64,000 nucleotides of DNA from Chamaelirium japonicum. Its lineage: Eukaryota; Streptophyta; Magnoliopsida; Liliales; Melanthiaceae. This document shows positions 35,001-45,234 of the stretch, piece by piece. A model generated the notes under the pieces. That model did not search any database. It was not told the origin of the DNA and saw only the letters and a program-made list of their open reading frames with translations. The position numbers were made by a program, and so were the translations under genes. Every line of letters begins with the position of its first letter. The stretch's first letter is position 1. The stretch spans positions 42,170,633 to 42,234,632 of the forward strand of contig OX393554.1 in the NCBI GenBank assembly GCA_947650365.1. The letters run 5' to 3'.

Positions 35001-37169
35001 TTGTGAAGGACTTCAGCAGAAGCACATGATTATCTATGTTGATTAGTTGGTTAAATGCAATGTAAGCCTCCTTGGGGCTGAAGGTCTTCCATTGTTAGCT
35101 TGACGAACAGCTTTATTCCTATACGGTCAAAGTTTTCACCTTCTTTATGAATGGCCTCTTGCTAAAGTTGCTTAATGACTGGCTGTATATTGATGCTAAT
35201 TTTAATCTGCAAGTTTGTCCCTATTCCTTGAGATTTTTCATAAATGTCAGTTATTTTCAAAAATCTGGGTGAACATCATTGAGTTGAGATTTAGCAACAA
35301 CATAAGGTCCTGTTACTTCCGAAAGCCTGAACTCTGATACTAAGTGGTGCAAAATTACTCTTAGATCGATTATCTATGTTTGCATGTGGTGTTGAGTGAA
35401 ACTAATTTTAAATTTAAGTGCAGCCACTTCTGTCTGTGGAATTTGATTAGAGTTAGATTATGGAGAAAATCTAAATTCAATCAAACTGGTTTTGATGATG
35501 GGTCTACTTGATGCGGAGTATATTTCCATGCACGGCTTTTGAGGCCCACTCTCGACCCAGATGTGACAGACCATCTCAGAAGGGGCCCAATTATCTTTTT
35601 TGCAAGTTAGGGCCCAATTATATTATTTTCCTATTTAATTAAGTATTTTCAGAGTTCTATAATTAATTAATTTTAGCTTGCATGTTTTGGCTTTTCTTAG
35701 TTGTGTTTAGTCCCATATTGCCTATGGGATAGTTATCTAGTGAAACGGTGGGTTATTTAAAGGTCCCCATGCCTTTAGTTATCATAATGAATAGACGATT
35801 GAATACAAATTGTGTTTGCAAAGTTTGTTCCTAATGATAGGATACAACCCTGCTTGGTGGTGAGCCAAGCAAACCCTAGGTGGTGAAGCCTAGGGCTCCT
35901 CCCCCTCCCCGCGCTCTCTTGTCTCTATCTCTATCTCTTTATCTCTCTCATTCATTACCAAAACCCTTTTAGATCCATCGAAACCCTTGCTGAAAAATAG
36001 ATATTCATCATCTTAAAAGAACCTGAAAATAAATATGATAAAGCCGATCAAAACCATAATAATTCTCCATTAAAACCTAGCCATAACAAGTCTATACCAT
36101 TCCCACAAAAGATCCACCACTTTCCATAGCCAGAACCCTTGCAACGAGCCCAAACCCAATTCTGGAATACACGGACCAGATCTTGTAATCGTTTGACATC
36201 TCCACATCCAATGGATGGATCACCTCTAAACTTTTACCATAGCTTCCTTACATCCAGACGTACCCCCCTGCATGCTATTATTTTTCTGATGGCACCCCCA
36301 AGCTTCTTGAGGTTAAGATTCACTACTGTTTTGCGGATTTAAAGCCTTCTTTCTGGGTAAATCTTGAGTAATTTACTCGCTCGCTCAATAATTATTCAAA
36401 GTGGTATCTTTCTTTGCTAGAACCTTTCTTTCACCGTGATTCAAGGGTTATTTAATTAATTCCGCGGGACCCCCTAGCTCGTCCCGAATCCCTACTATAT
36501 GGAACCTGAATTAACTTGAATAATAACAAATAAAAGGGGTTCATTGCTACATAAAGGTGAAACAGGGCTTCGGGTTTCAAAAGGGTTGATTTTCATGGCC
36601 ATCGTGACTAAATCATGAAATTTGTGATGGGAAAAGCAATTAGATGAAGATTGAATGCTTAAGAAATTCAAATTAAAAATAGTGAGTATCTCGGAGAAAT
36701 TTGAAGAAATAGCTTTAGCAGAGATTTTCAGTGATAATTAAGAAAGAATGTTCAGTGGTAACTAAGAAAGAATGAGGGGTAAGAACTAGTGGAGTTGATG
36801 CAGCCTTCATCCTACCGATTGCAGTTCTTTACCTTTAGTTATCTTTTATTTATGCATTGTAACAGAGGTCTGCGATCAGATTTTCAGTTCCTTTCTTTTA
36901 ATTCAGCACTTAAGAGACATTAAAATTGTTTTATTTGATGGCTAGATCGTGGGGAATATTCAATATCACATTCGGGAGACTTGTGGGATCAATCCATGTG
37001 TGTTTTGATGAGTTAATTTAATAAATAGGCTAGTAGGAAGTATGTGGGCAACCAATGGCTGATATTAGAACTCGATTTGACAATGATGAGGTGATTACTT
37101 AAATAAATCGTTGACATGGCTTTTAAGATAAGCCAAAAAAATGGTTTTCCCTCTTTACACTACCCCCCC

Positions 37170-37215
<46 letters not shown>

Positions 37216-40200
37216 CGTACCACACGTGGACCCACCCCTGCCGAGCAGTCTTTCACGAAGGATTTTGTCCCAGTGTTCAAAATCTCAGCTGATACCGATA
37301 CGTACTGATTTTGGACCGACCGGACCGATACCCCCCCTGGAAAACGATACAGGGTCAGTATCGGTCCATACCGGCTGATACGCACCCATACCGAATGGTA
37401 CGACCAGTACTGACCAGGTTTGGTCCCTTTTTTTTGTTTTTTGGCTTCCTCCCCACTTACTCCACCCCATGTGCATGGATTCCTCTCGTTAGCTGGCCAC
37501 ATTATTTCATTTAGCCTTGTCTCTTCTCCAAGGCCTATAAATAGGTATGAAATCCATAGCATTCTTCACACCACACGACACTTCTCATAATCTTATTTTT
37601 CAAGTTTTCACTTTCCATCTTCATTCTTCATTCATAGAATAGTTTCATACGAGAGCCGAGTGGGAGGGAGTCGAGGGACTGAAGACTTGAAGTAGTGAGC
37701 ACCTTTAGATTTATTCCATCTAATTGGTTAATTAATGCTTTTATTAATTTGCAACTTATAAATGTACTCTTTTGATTTGCTAGTTTTTTGGGTTAGCATG
37801 CTTTTATTTTCTTGCAATTTTTTTAGTTCCTGGAAGGCTTTTCTTTGGAAGTTCTTCAAAATTTCATGCTTACAAAACTTGAATTCATCTCTGGTTCACC
37901 TTTCTAATTTTTTTGGTTCGTATCTTTGTTCATGTTTTCTTACACCTTTTCTAGGTTTACTAGTTTGTTTGAACATATTTGCTAAAAATTTCAAAGCTTT
38001 TATTGCTTTCGAAAATTTTCATGTTATTTGCATTAGATTTCCTTTTCGATTTTTGGCTTTGCATGACTTTTGGGTTCCCAGCAAGCTTTGCTTTTATTTC
38101 CAAGCTTTTTTCTTCATAGCAAGCTTAGTTTTGCAAGTCATCTTTAGTGTTTAGAAAGATTTTTTGGGTTCTTAGATAGTAGGCTTAGCTTTCCAAACTT
38201 GAATTTCTATGAGAGCGGACTTTTGAGATCCTAGCATGCTTAGTTTTGCATGCCTTTCAAGTTCCTAGTAAGCTTAATTTTGCAAGTCATCTCTAGTAAA
38301 CTTGGTTCTTATATTTTCACTCTAGTTTTTTTTTAGCTTATATATTTTGTTTTCAATACAGATCTTTGATAAATGGAACCAAAAGCTAGCATTGATATTG
38401 TGTGGCTCCATTGTCAGTCCGTTGATGGGAACAAACACAAGATGACTTGCAATTATTGCAATCGGGTTATTAAGGGAGGGATATTAAGATTGAAGGAGCG
38501 CTTGACGGGGAAGAAAGGTCAAGTGGCTTCCTGTGAGCATGTTCCAAAAGAGGTAAGAATGCAATTTCGAGAGTTTTAGTAGTAGATAATAAGGGGAGGG
38601 TACTACCAATCCACCTCTTAATCAGAGTCGGTCTGTGTAAGAGTAGGTCGTGATTATGACAATCTTAGAGACCCCGACTATATCTTTGGTTCATCTGAGA
38701 GTGAGGATGATGAAGATAGAGAATTTATAATGGCTCAAAGGATCTCTCACGATGAACATCACCGACAAGAAATGAGGGAGAGGGACCGATAGAGAGAGAC
38801 CCTAGATGGTCGGTGTCTGGTGCTAGGTCCTGTGATGTTGGTGGCCTCAGCAGTGCAAGAACTTCAATTCCTAATACTTGGAGTCGGGGTGGTAAGGGTA
38901 AAACTAGCCACCAACTCTCTTTAGATGGATTTATGTTCATTGAAAGTCCGCGAAAACAAACAAAATAACTGCTACACACATCAAAGATGTAGCAAAGAAA
39001 GTAAAAAAGACAGTTGCAAATTTTTTTCTTTTCAAGCACATCCCGACAAATACATTGGCTAAGCGATTTTATCCATCCATGCATATTCCAAACCAAGAAT
39101 TTTTTTTTAATGAATTTTCCATCTCTGACGGTTCAAAATGCATGACACATGGCTTGTGCCATCCGAATCCACAAATTTTCGAGTACATTGAGAATTAGTG
39201 AATTTGCTGTTATTCAACAATCATTTTCGATCTTTTATATAGTGGCTGGGTTTTCTTTTAATTTACGGATAACTTTGCTACAAGCTCTTAAGTGGCTGTT
39301 TACATTGATTTTTTATTCTCAATTAGGTGAAAATTCAGATTCACCTCCCTCAAAGAATATAGAGTAAAGAATGTAAGTTAACGACCACTCAAGAATGATT
39401 GAATGTAAACAACCAGTTTTAACTTTGTATATGTTTTTTTTTTCTTCTTTAGAATGTGTGGCATGTGTGTGCATTTGGTGAGTGAGTATGGGACCTATGG
39501 GTGTGTGCACTAGTGGGCATGCACACTTGTTGGTTTGCACATGTGGTGGCCTGTAGACACGTCTGGGTGTATTGGAGTGTGGACGTGTTTGCGCTAGTGT
39601 GCATGCATTTGTGCATTTGCGTGTTTGTGCAAATTCTAGGGTGGACCTCGTATTTTATCAGTCAACCCTATGCCCATGGTCTTATGTTTGCTTTTATCTT
39701 AGATGCAAGGGTTTCCTTTACCAAATTTTTTATTCCTTGCCGAATCAAGGAGGATATGCCCCTAAAATACCCATATGATTGATGAGAGAAGTGGGGAAAG
39801 GATAAAGGCTAGTTACAAAGTACCGAAAAGTCTGAAAAGAACATGAATGGAAGAAAAGTATCTTTACATCATGTACAACCTCTGCCTAAGTTGCAAAAAC
39901 TGGTTAAACCTCTTATACCTAGTCATTTTCCACATCCAAGGAAAATCTAGCTCTCTAATGAATTTGTTTAGTACACACCATTTAACCAAAAGGCATATAT
40001 GTAACATCTTCCATTTTTCTGCAAGGACTTCGGTTCTCTAATATACATCTAGAACTAGTGCTTTGGGCACGTGCGTTGCACGTGCAACAGTTGCTGATCT
40101 ATCGACCCTTTTACACGGACACAAATTAAAAAGTCATTTTAGTATAGGGTATGGACACATGAAATAATGATAGGGGCATATTGGTATTTTTTGTAGGGCC

Positions 40201-43200
40201 ACAATGGGAAATGCAAGAATGCAACACTTCCTTGCTTTTGTTTTAATGACATAAGATTCAAATATGGGGTATACCGTATATGTACACTATATCTATGTCA
40301 AACTGTATTATCTACACAAGCTCAAGAGACAATCGGGTTTCGGGTGTCAAATATGGTTATTGAGGTACCCATACCCATACCTGACAGTTAATCGGGTAGA
40401 GTTCCTATACCCATACCTTACCCAGGCTTTGTAGAAAGTATTAAGGACCCATACCTATACCCATACCGAGTTCCTATACCCATACGTACCCTACCAGGTA
40501 GAGTTCCTATATCCATACCTTACCCAGGCAATTGGGTTTCGGGTATGGGTATTGGGGTATTCATATCCATACTCGAAAGTTAATCGGGTAGAGTTCCAAT
40601 GGCCATATCCTACCCAAATATTTTCCTTGATGTTGTTTTAAAATATAGGATTGAGAAGGGTAAAATGGGGAACAAAATGTAGGTTGGAATGAAGAATGAG
40701 TTAGTGGATTAGTTGGATTACCCTTCCCATTATAGACCTTGTTTTTTTAATGGATAAATAAGATTCAATTGATTAGTGGCAAAGAAGAGAAGGGCAAAAT
40801 GGGAAACAAAAAGTAGGATGGAAGGAAGAATGGGTTAGAGGGTTAGTGGGATTTATTCCCATAATAGCCCTTGGTTTTTTAAATGCTTAAATAAGATTCA
40901 ATTGATTAGTGGCAAAAGGGTAATATTCTTGGATGGTATTTGTGATTTGTGTAGGATAGAACGGGAAGGGTAAAAATGGCATGGTCCTAGCCCTTTTGTT
41001 TGTTTTGATGAAAGGAAGAATGGGTTAGTGGATTAGTGGGATTGCCCTTCCCATTATAGCTCTTGTTTTTTAATAGATAAATATGATTCAATTGATTAGT
41101 GGCAAAGAAGAGAAGGGCAAAATGGGAAACAAAAAGTAGGATGGAAGGAAGAATAGGTTAGAGGGTTAGTGGGATTTATTCCCATAATAGCGCTTGGTTT
41201 TTTAAATAGTTAAATAAAACTCAATTGATGTGGCAAAAGGGTAATATTCTTGGATGGTATTTGTGATTTGTGTAGGATAGAACAGGAAGGGTAAAAATGG
41301 CATATTAGGGTCTTAGCCCTTGTGTTTGTTTTCATGACATAGCATTCAAAATACTGGGTATGGATTAATTTATAAGGTGAAGGGTAAAATGGGAACTCAT
41401 GCAAAAGGATGAAAGAATGTAAGGACCTAAAAGTGCAGATTTATCTGGGGGATTAGTGGATTAGTGGGATTGCCCTTCCCATTATAGCCCTTGTTTTTTT
41501 AATGGATAAATAAGATTCAATTGATTATGGTAAAGAAGAGAAGGGCAAAATGGGAAACAAAAGGTAGGATGGAAGGAAGAACGGGTTAGAGGGTTAGTGG
41601 GATTTATTCCCATAATAGCCCCTAGTTTTTTAAATGGTTAAATAAGACTCAATTGATTAGTGGCAAAAGGGTAATATTCTTGGATGGTATTTGTGATTTG
41701 TGTAGGATAGAACGGGAAGGGTAAAAATGGTATATTATAGTTCTAGCCCTTGTGTTTGTTTTCATGACATAGGATTCAAAATATTGGGTATGGATTAATA
41801 TATAAGATGAAGGGTAAAATGGGAACTCATGCAAAAGGATGGAAGGATGTAAGGCCCCAAAAGTACTGATTTATCTGGGGGTGTATGGATACTACCCATT
41901 TTTGTTTGGAATACCATGCATGTGCATTCACTTACTAAACCCAGAATAGCAAGTACAATGTTCCATGCACTATTAGTTGTGCCGTGCCCTAGTGTTTTTT
42001 AATTGTCAAAATTTTTCGTTTAATGATTTGTATTGATCATTCTCGTTGACATACCTGTAGTGACCTATTGGCGGTCAAGTTCTTTCCGTTTGATTTGATT
42101 GGATATTTACCCTCAAATGTGGTGAATTCAGAGTTACCTATTCAATTAATTCCTACTTTGTTAAACCTAAACTACTATGCTATTGGCCTACCTTTAGGCA
42201 GCCTTCATAGATTGTTGAAAACCAATGATTTTGTCATGATGATAGTCCCATTTTCTTATGCAGAAAGAATACATTCGCTACAAGCAGTCAAAGGGATGGA
42301 AACAGTTGGTCGTTTACAAGTCCGGCATCCATGCTCTTGGTCTCTACACGTCTCAGTTCATTATCCGAGGAGCTATGGTAGTTTAGACCATCCAGAATAA
42401 CACTAAAAATATTTGTTATAATTTTTATTTTTCTTCTCTTTTTTCAATTGGATTATTTTGAAAGAGACAACCAGCAAATCACAGACATGATGGTCTTGTG
42501 TTGTTTCCTACATCGACAGGTAGTTGAATATGTTGGGGAGATTGTTGGGCTCCGTGTGGCTGACAAACGAGAATTGGAGTATCAATCTGGAAGACGATTG
42601 CAATACAAGAGTGCTTGCTACTTCTTTAGGATTGATAAGGAACATATAATTGATGCTACTTGCAAAGGTGGGATTGCACGATTTGTCAACCATTCATGTC
42701 TGGTACTTCACCTGCTCTCCGGTTTTTTATTTAGGGTTTCCAATGTTGACTTATTTTTAGTCATAGCCAGTCTAATTTTTCTTTTGTGATTTGATATGAT
42801 CAGCCGAACTCTGTGGCAAAAATTATCTCAGTTAGGAACGAGAAAAAGGTAAGCTACTTTGGAACACGATGCATTATTTTTTGATGACAAGTTCTAGAAT
42901 TTAGTTTTGGAGGCATGGCGATTTAATCAAAGTTGTAGAATTTGGAGTGATGCATTATTTTTTGATGAAAAGTTTTAGAATTTAGTTTTTGACATAAATA
43001 TCATCGGGTTTTCATGTGATTTTATCGATTTATAAGGAGGATTAACTTTGACTATCGCAACTGAATATCAATTGTAGTGACAATGGAAAAAATATCAGTA
43101 TTTTCCTTATTTCACTTGGGTGATGGTGGCATATATATATTTGCGACCAACAACCCCTGTAGTATTCGTGATGTGTGGAGAAACATTAATTTAGCTTTTG

Positions 43201-44288
43201 GAGTTAAAAGGAGGTGGGTTCTCTCTGAAAATTAACAAATAATAAGTTGCCTGGGAGATGAAATAGAAGGGTTGTCTTACAGGAAACACTATGACCATTC
43301 TGAAAATTGCCATTATATTTATATTTATTGCACATTGATAAAAGTTATATATTCTAAATATATATATCGTATACACTAATATCAGGTTATCATGTTTGAA
43401 TAATTGTACCTGGATCTGATAATGATTTGGATCCTTTTCTAGGATTCATATCCGATCCAAATATCCAATAACATCTAAGATCTATATTTCACGATCCGAA
43501 CCCTAGAATTCAGATCATATATGGATTGAGATATTGGATTGTTGGCCATCATTGCCACCCTACTTACATGTATCTGTATACATAATGATTTGTCTATAAA
43601 GTATTTTTCATGTATAGAATATTATAATTTTAATCAATTTTAGAATGTATTTAAATAAATTAGCTGTTGAATTCTTGAGTTGATTCTACTCAGGACAAAC
43701 AGTTGACTTTTCATATTTCGGAACCGTGGAATAGAGAGGGAAAATGCGTTAGTATGGCATCGGTTTCTACTCTATGGTTGACCGACTTTGATCCCTTGAT
43801 GAATCCTGGTATCAAATTCTTTATCCTTGCTTGGAATCCACGGTCATTGCACATGGATGTCGAGAAACGATAGCCTCACTCCATGGGCAGTTATGTGGAA
43901 AGTTTAGAGACAAACCTATTAGAGATCTTTTAAGACTACACTAGCCCCCCAAGTATTGTTGATGATATATGGAGAAGCCTTCTCTCAGAGCTACCGCTAT
44001 CGTTAATTTCCTTTTTTTTATTTTTTATTCTATGCCGTTCATCATCATGACCAAGAGTAGACCCTTTCAGTTTGTAGATTCGAATTATTTCGAATAAAAA
44101 ATGACCGCCTTAAAACAGAAAGATGAATGATCGTTTGATATGTAATGCTGCAGGTCGTTTTCTTCGCGGAAAGGGATATATACCCGGGCGAGGAGATCAC
44201 TTACGACTACCATTTCAACCATGAGGATGAAGGCAAGAAGATCCCGTGTTTCTGCAAATCCAAAAATTGCAGGCGGTATCTGAACTAG
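17868..44288 (+). CDS. Trithorax-type PHD-ePHD-SET histone methyltransferase, 15 coding exons
   Basis: Exons: 17868-18606, 18739-19836, 19956-20076, 25793-27426, 27917-28049, 28197-28320, 28410-28493, 32614-33081, 33320-33415, 34039-34197, 34290-34472, 42264-42377, 42520-42702, 42804-42848, 44154-44288. All introns are GT-AG, phases agree, and the sum is 5316 nt (1771 residues plus stop). Residues 1-1240 are Ser/Asn-rich with no domain I recognise. A PHD finger lies at about 1260-1304, an extended PHD at about 1312-1540, and SET plus post-SET at about 1630-1771. The SET resembles SET1/MLL/ATX enzymes, which methylate histone H3 Lys4; activity and site are inferred from the family. I see no PWWP or FYR domain, unlike ATX1-5. 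The exact plant subfamily is not assigned. Confidence 0.9.
20651..21707 (-). mobile_element. Non-autonomous hAT-like DNA element in intron 3
   Basis: The left end CAATGTTGCCAAGTGCGATAT and the inverted right end CAATGTCGACATGTGCGATCG match imperfectly as terminal inverted repeats. GCGATATACGATAT/ATATACGATCGCA words recur at both ends. On minus, the interior reads in part like a degraded BED-type zinc finger and linker ([11 protein letters not shown] near 21330). No 8-bp target duplication could be recognised, so the superfamily is a guess. Confidence 0.5.
22768..25450 (-). mobile_element. Diverged relative of the gag-only LTR element, 5' LTR missing
   Basis: It starts TGATGCGATGCC like the LTR at 6648. 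The LTR-like part (22768 to about 24089) shares the layout of AGGGTTT tracts followed by a GATCGAAA(C/T)GAAATA-type segment. On minus at 25163-25366 a frame reads [20 protein letters not shown], aligning with the Gag start of the 7853-9595 protein. A further match is [10 protein letters not shown] (about 24600), beside IACTSHLESV in that protein. No second LTR or primer site is visible near 25400-25560, so the right boundary is approximate. Confidence 0.65.
25793..28049 (+). CDS. SET gene exons 4-5: central region
   Basis: Exon 4 (25793-27426, 1634 nt) is the largest. It begins in phase with exon 3, and the reading frame is open throughout. It encodes Cys-containing [15 protein letters not shown] near its start, then Ser/Lys-rich sequence with basic patches such as [16 protein letters not shown] that could serve as nuclear targeting signals (inference). 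Exon 5 (27917-28049) is short, [20 protein letters not shown]. The intron between them (27427-27916) contains a decayed exon-like stretch. Confidence 0.85.
27470..27742 (+). pseudogene. Decayed exon-like stretch in intron 4 of the SET gene
   Basis: One frame is open over about 90 codons except for a single TAA at 27600-27602. It runs from [16 protein letters not shown] to [15 protein letters not shown]. Its composition (Ser, Lys, Asn, Glu) matches the flanking exons and not the AT-rich introns. It may be a lost exon or a retained coding segment with a nonsense mutation. Confidence 0.4.
28197..28493 (+). CDS. SET gene exons 6-7: PHD finger
   Basis: Exon 6 (28197-28320) and exon 7 (28410-28493) join in phase 0 within the finger. 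Together they give the C4HC3 pattern: [12 protein letters not shown], then LLECNRCLI, then [18 protein letters not shown] and RPC. PHD fingers of trithorax-group proteins bind histone tails; that role is inferred here. The finger follows the central low-complexity region and directly precedes the extended PHD, the usual order in plant ATX-type proteins. Confidence 0.9.
28494..32613 (+). other. Intron 7 of the SET gene (4.1 kb)
   Basis: Donor ATT|GTGAGA and acceptor CATTTAG|GTC. AT-rich, no conserved coding sequence. A (TA)n then (GA)n patch lies at 29259-29288. Bases 28555-28760 and 30420-30830 are highly AT-rich. The ORFs inside are short and not recognisable. Confidence 0.7.
32614..34472 (+). 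CDS. SET gene exons 8-11: extended PHD and linker
   Basis: Exons 32614-33081, 33320-33415, 34039-34197 and 34290-34472, all phase 0. The extended PHD begins [15 protein letters not shown], is interrupted by a long Ser-rich insert in exon 8, and continues [16 protein letters not shown]. Exon 9 gives [15 protein letters not shown] and HFHPWCAHQ, and exon 10 ends the module with GRCMLHA. Exon 11 holds the conserved linker [16 protein letters not shown] before SET. ePHD modules cooperate with the neighbouring PHD in chromatin binding in the family; this is not shown here. Confidence 0.9.
35511..36399 (+). mobile_element. Possible LTR with degenerate primer-binding site
   Basis: Begins TGATGCGGAGT and ends near TTATTCA, followed by AAGTGGTATC, which partly matches the initiator tRNA-Met primer site. 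A TATTTAAAGG promoter-like word is at about 35754. No partner LTR and no pol sequence were seen, so this rests on weak signals. Confidence 0.3.
37172..37212. repeat. (CT)n microsatellite
   Basis: About 20 CT units in intron 11, preceded by a run of C. Confidence 0.9.
37270..39130 (+). pseudogene. hAT transposase fragment with BED zinc finger
   Basis: The ORF at 38373-38579 encodes a BED-type finger: [34 protein letters not shown], and a terminal CEHVP. A following frame (about 38645-38790) reads an acidic linker, [12 protein letters not shown], typical after this finger in hAT transposases. [22 protein letters not shown] near 39000 resembles the segment before the catalytic domain. The catalytic DDE and dimerisation regions are absent. 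The left part (37280-37420) has repeated CCGATAC/GATACGG words common at the ends of such elements. Borders are uncertain. Confidence 0.55.
40640..41880. repeat. Tandem repeat array in intron 11
   Basis: The word GAAGAGAAGGGCAAAATGGG recurs at 40783, 41106 and 41533. Each is followed by GATGGAAGGAAGAA, GGGATTTATTCCCATAATAG and ATTCTTGGATGGTATTTGTG. Unit lengths are about 320 to 430 bp. A partial unit precedes at about 40650. Just upstream, 40330-40610 holds repeated ACCCATACC(T/C) words. Confidence 0.8.
42264..44288 (+). CDS. SET gene exons 12-15: catalytic SET and post-SET
   Basis: Exons 42264-42377, 42520-42702, 42804-42848 and 44154-44288, all phase 0. The SET fold starts at [13 protein letters not shown], with [24 protein letters not shown], the cofactor-site FVNHSCLPN (residues about 1706-1714) and the catalytic Tyr region [10 protein letters not shown]. 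The post-SET zinc motif CFCKSKNC (CXCX4C) ends four residues before the C terminus. All residues usually needed for methyl transfer are present. One oddity is DATCKGG, where relatives usually have Arg or Lys in place of Cys. The 1.3 kb intron 14 (42849-44153) shows nothing recognisable. Confidence 0.93.
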
Positions 44289-45022
44289 CCGAGCCGAGCC
44301 GAGCCTGCTGCTTGGAAGAGCTCTGTTCTACATTTAGAACACCACTCAGTCTTAGGTGAAGTTCAATCATTGTAATTATATGACACAACTGCTTGCTTGC
44401 GAGAAGCCATTTGCCTGCTGTTGCTGATTGTGGCTTGATAAGGGTATGCTGGCCTTTGTTGGTTGTCAAGTTTATTGGATGGTTGTAGTAGCCTGGTAGT
44501 GTTTTCATGTTATTTAGCTTGCTAAACTTGACCCAACAAGCCACCCAAGCCTAGTTTGACCTGCCTAACCTGATCCTAACTCGACTTGTTCGTTAAACGG
44601 ATAGGGTTAGTGTTCAGTAAAAACTGATTAAGGCAGGGCTGAGCTGACGGGGAAAAAAACCTCGTGGCTTGCAACGCTCCTGCTACCTGCCATGATCCAT
44701 CCGTCCGATAAAAATGTTTTGGGGGCTAAACACCAGTCTTCAAGCTCTGATACAACTAATATCCCTCTTGAAGTATGATAATGATATTCATGATCGATAT
44801 TGTTACCGTGCTGTAGATTACTCTTGGTTTAAATTCTTGTAGAAATGTGGGTGTAATAATATATTTAAGTATCATTTGGTATATATTGATTTGTATTGTT
44901 TCTCATTTTTGATAAGAGAATAGGATTGTGAGATTGGGGCAAATAGGGTTAGGTAGGTTAGGGTTAAGGTTGACGCGGCGTAGGGTTCTGGTTGGGATGA
45001 TTGATCCATTTAATAAACGGAT

Positions 45023-45115
<93 letters not shown>

Positions 45116-45234
45116 ACCACACTTGCACAAGATATGAATGGTATAATGGCCAGATTGAATGAACCCCACATCACAAGCATACAACTAACTACATGAAGAT
45201 ATATCCCAACAAACATTTGCTCCTTCAAACTAAG
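44289..45234. other. Convergent 3' region between the two host genes
   Basis: This holds the 3' UTR of the SET gene on plus and that of the next gene on minus. No further coding sequence. The polyadenylation sites could not be fixed. A (GA)n array separates the two. Confidence 0.6.
45024..45115. repeat. (GA)n microsatellite, about 90 bp
   Basis: Almost pure GA with one interruption (GGAG near 45101). It lies between two convergent genes. Confidence 0.95.

Larger units (their letters stand above)
34473..42263 (+). other. Intron 11 of the SET gene (7.8 kb, transposon-loaded)
   Basis: Donor CGG|GTATAT and acceptor TTATGCAG|AAA. It holds a possible LTR (35511-36399), a (CT)n tract, a hAT transposase fragment and a tandem repeat array (40640-41880). 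Bases 34473-35510, 36400-37160, 39131-40060 and 41881-42263 show no gene. Bases 39440-39640 are a GT/TGCA-rich low-complexity stretch. Confidence 0.75.

Noticed and set aside
37270-39130. Complete hAT transposon in intron 11
   Set aside because: Only the BED finger and part of the linker are present; no matching terminal repeats or 8-bp duplication could be found.
39440-39640. GT-rich stretch as a possible gene or structured RNA
   Set aside because: Low-complexity TGTG/TGCA words, no stable pairing or reading frame seen by eye.
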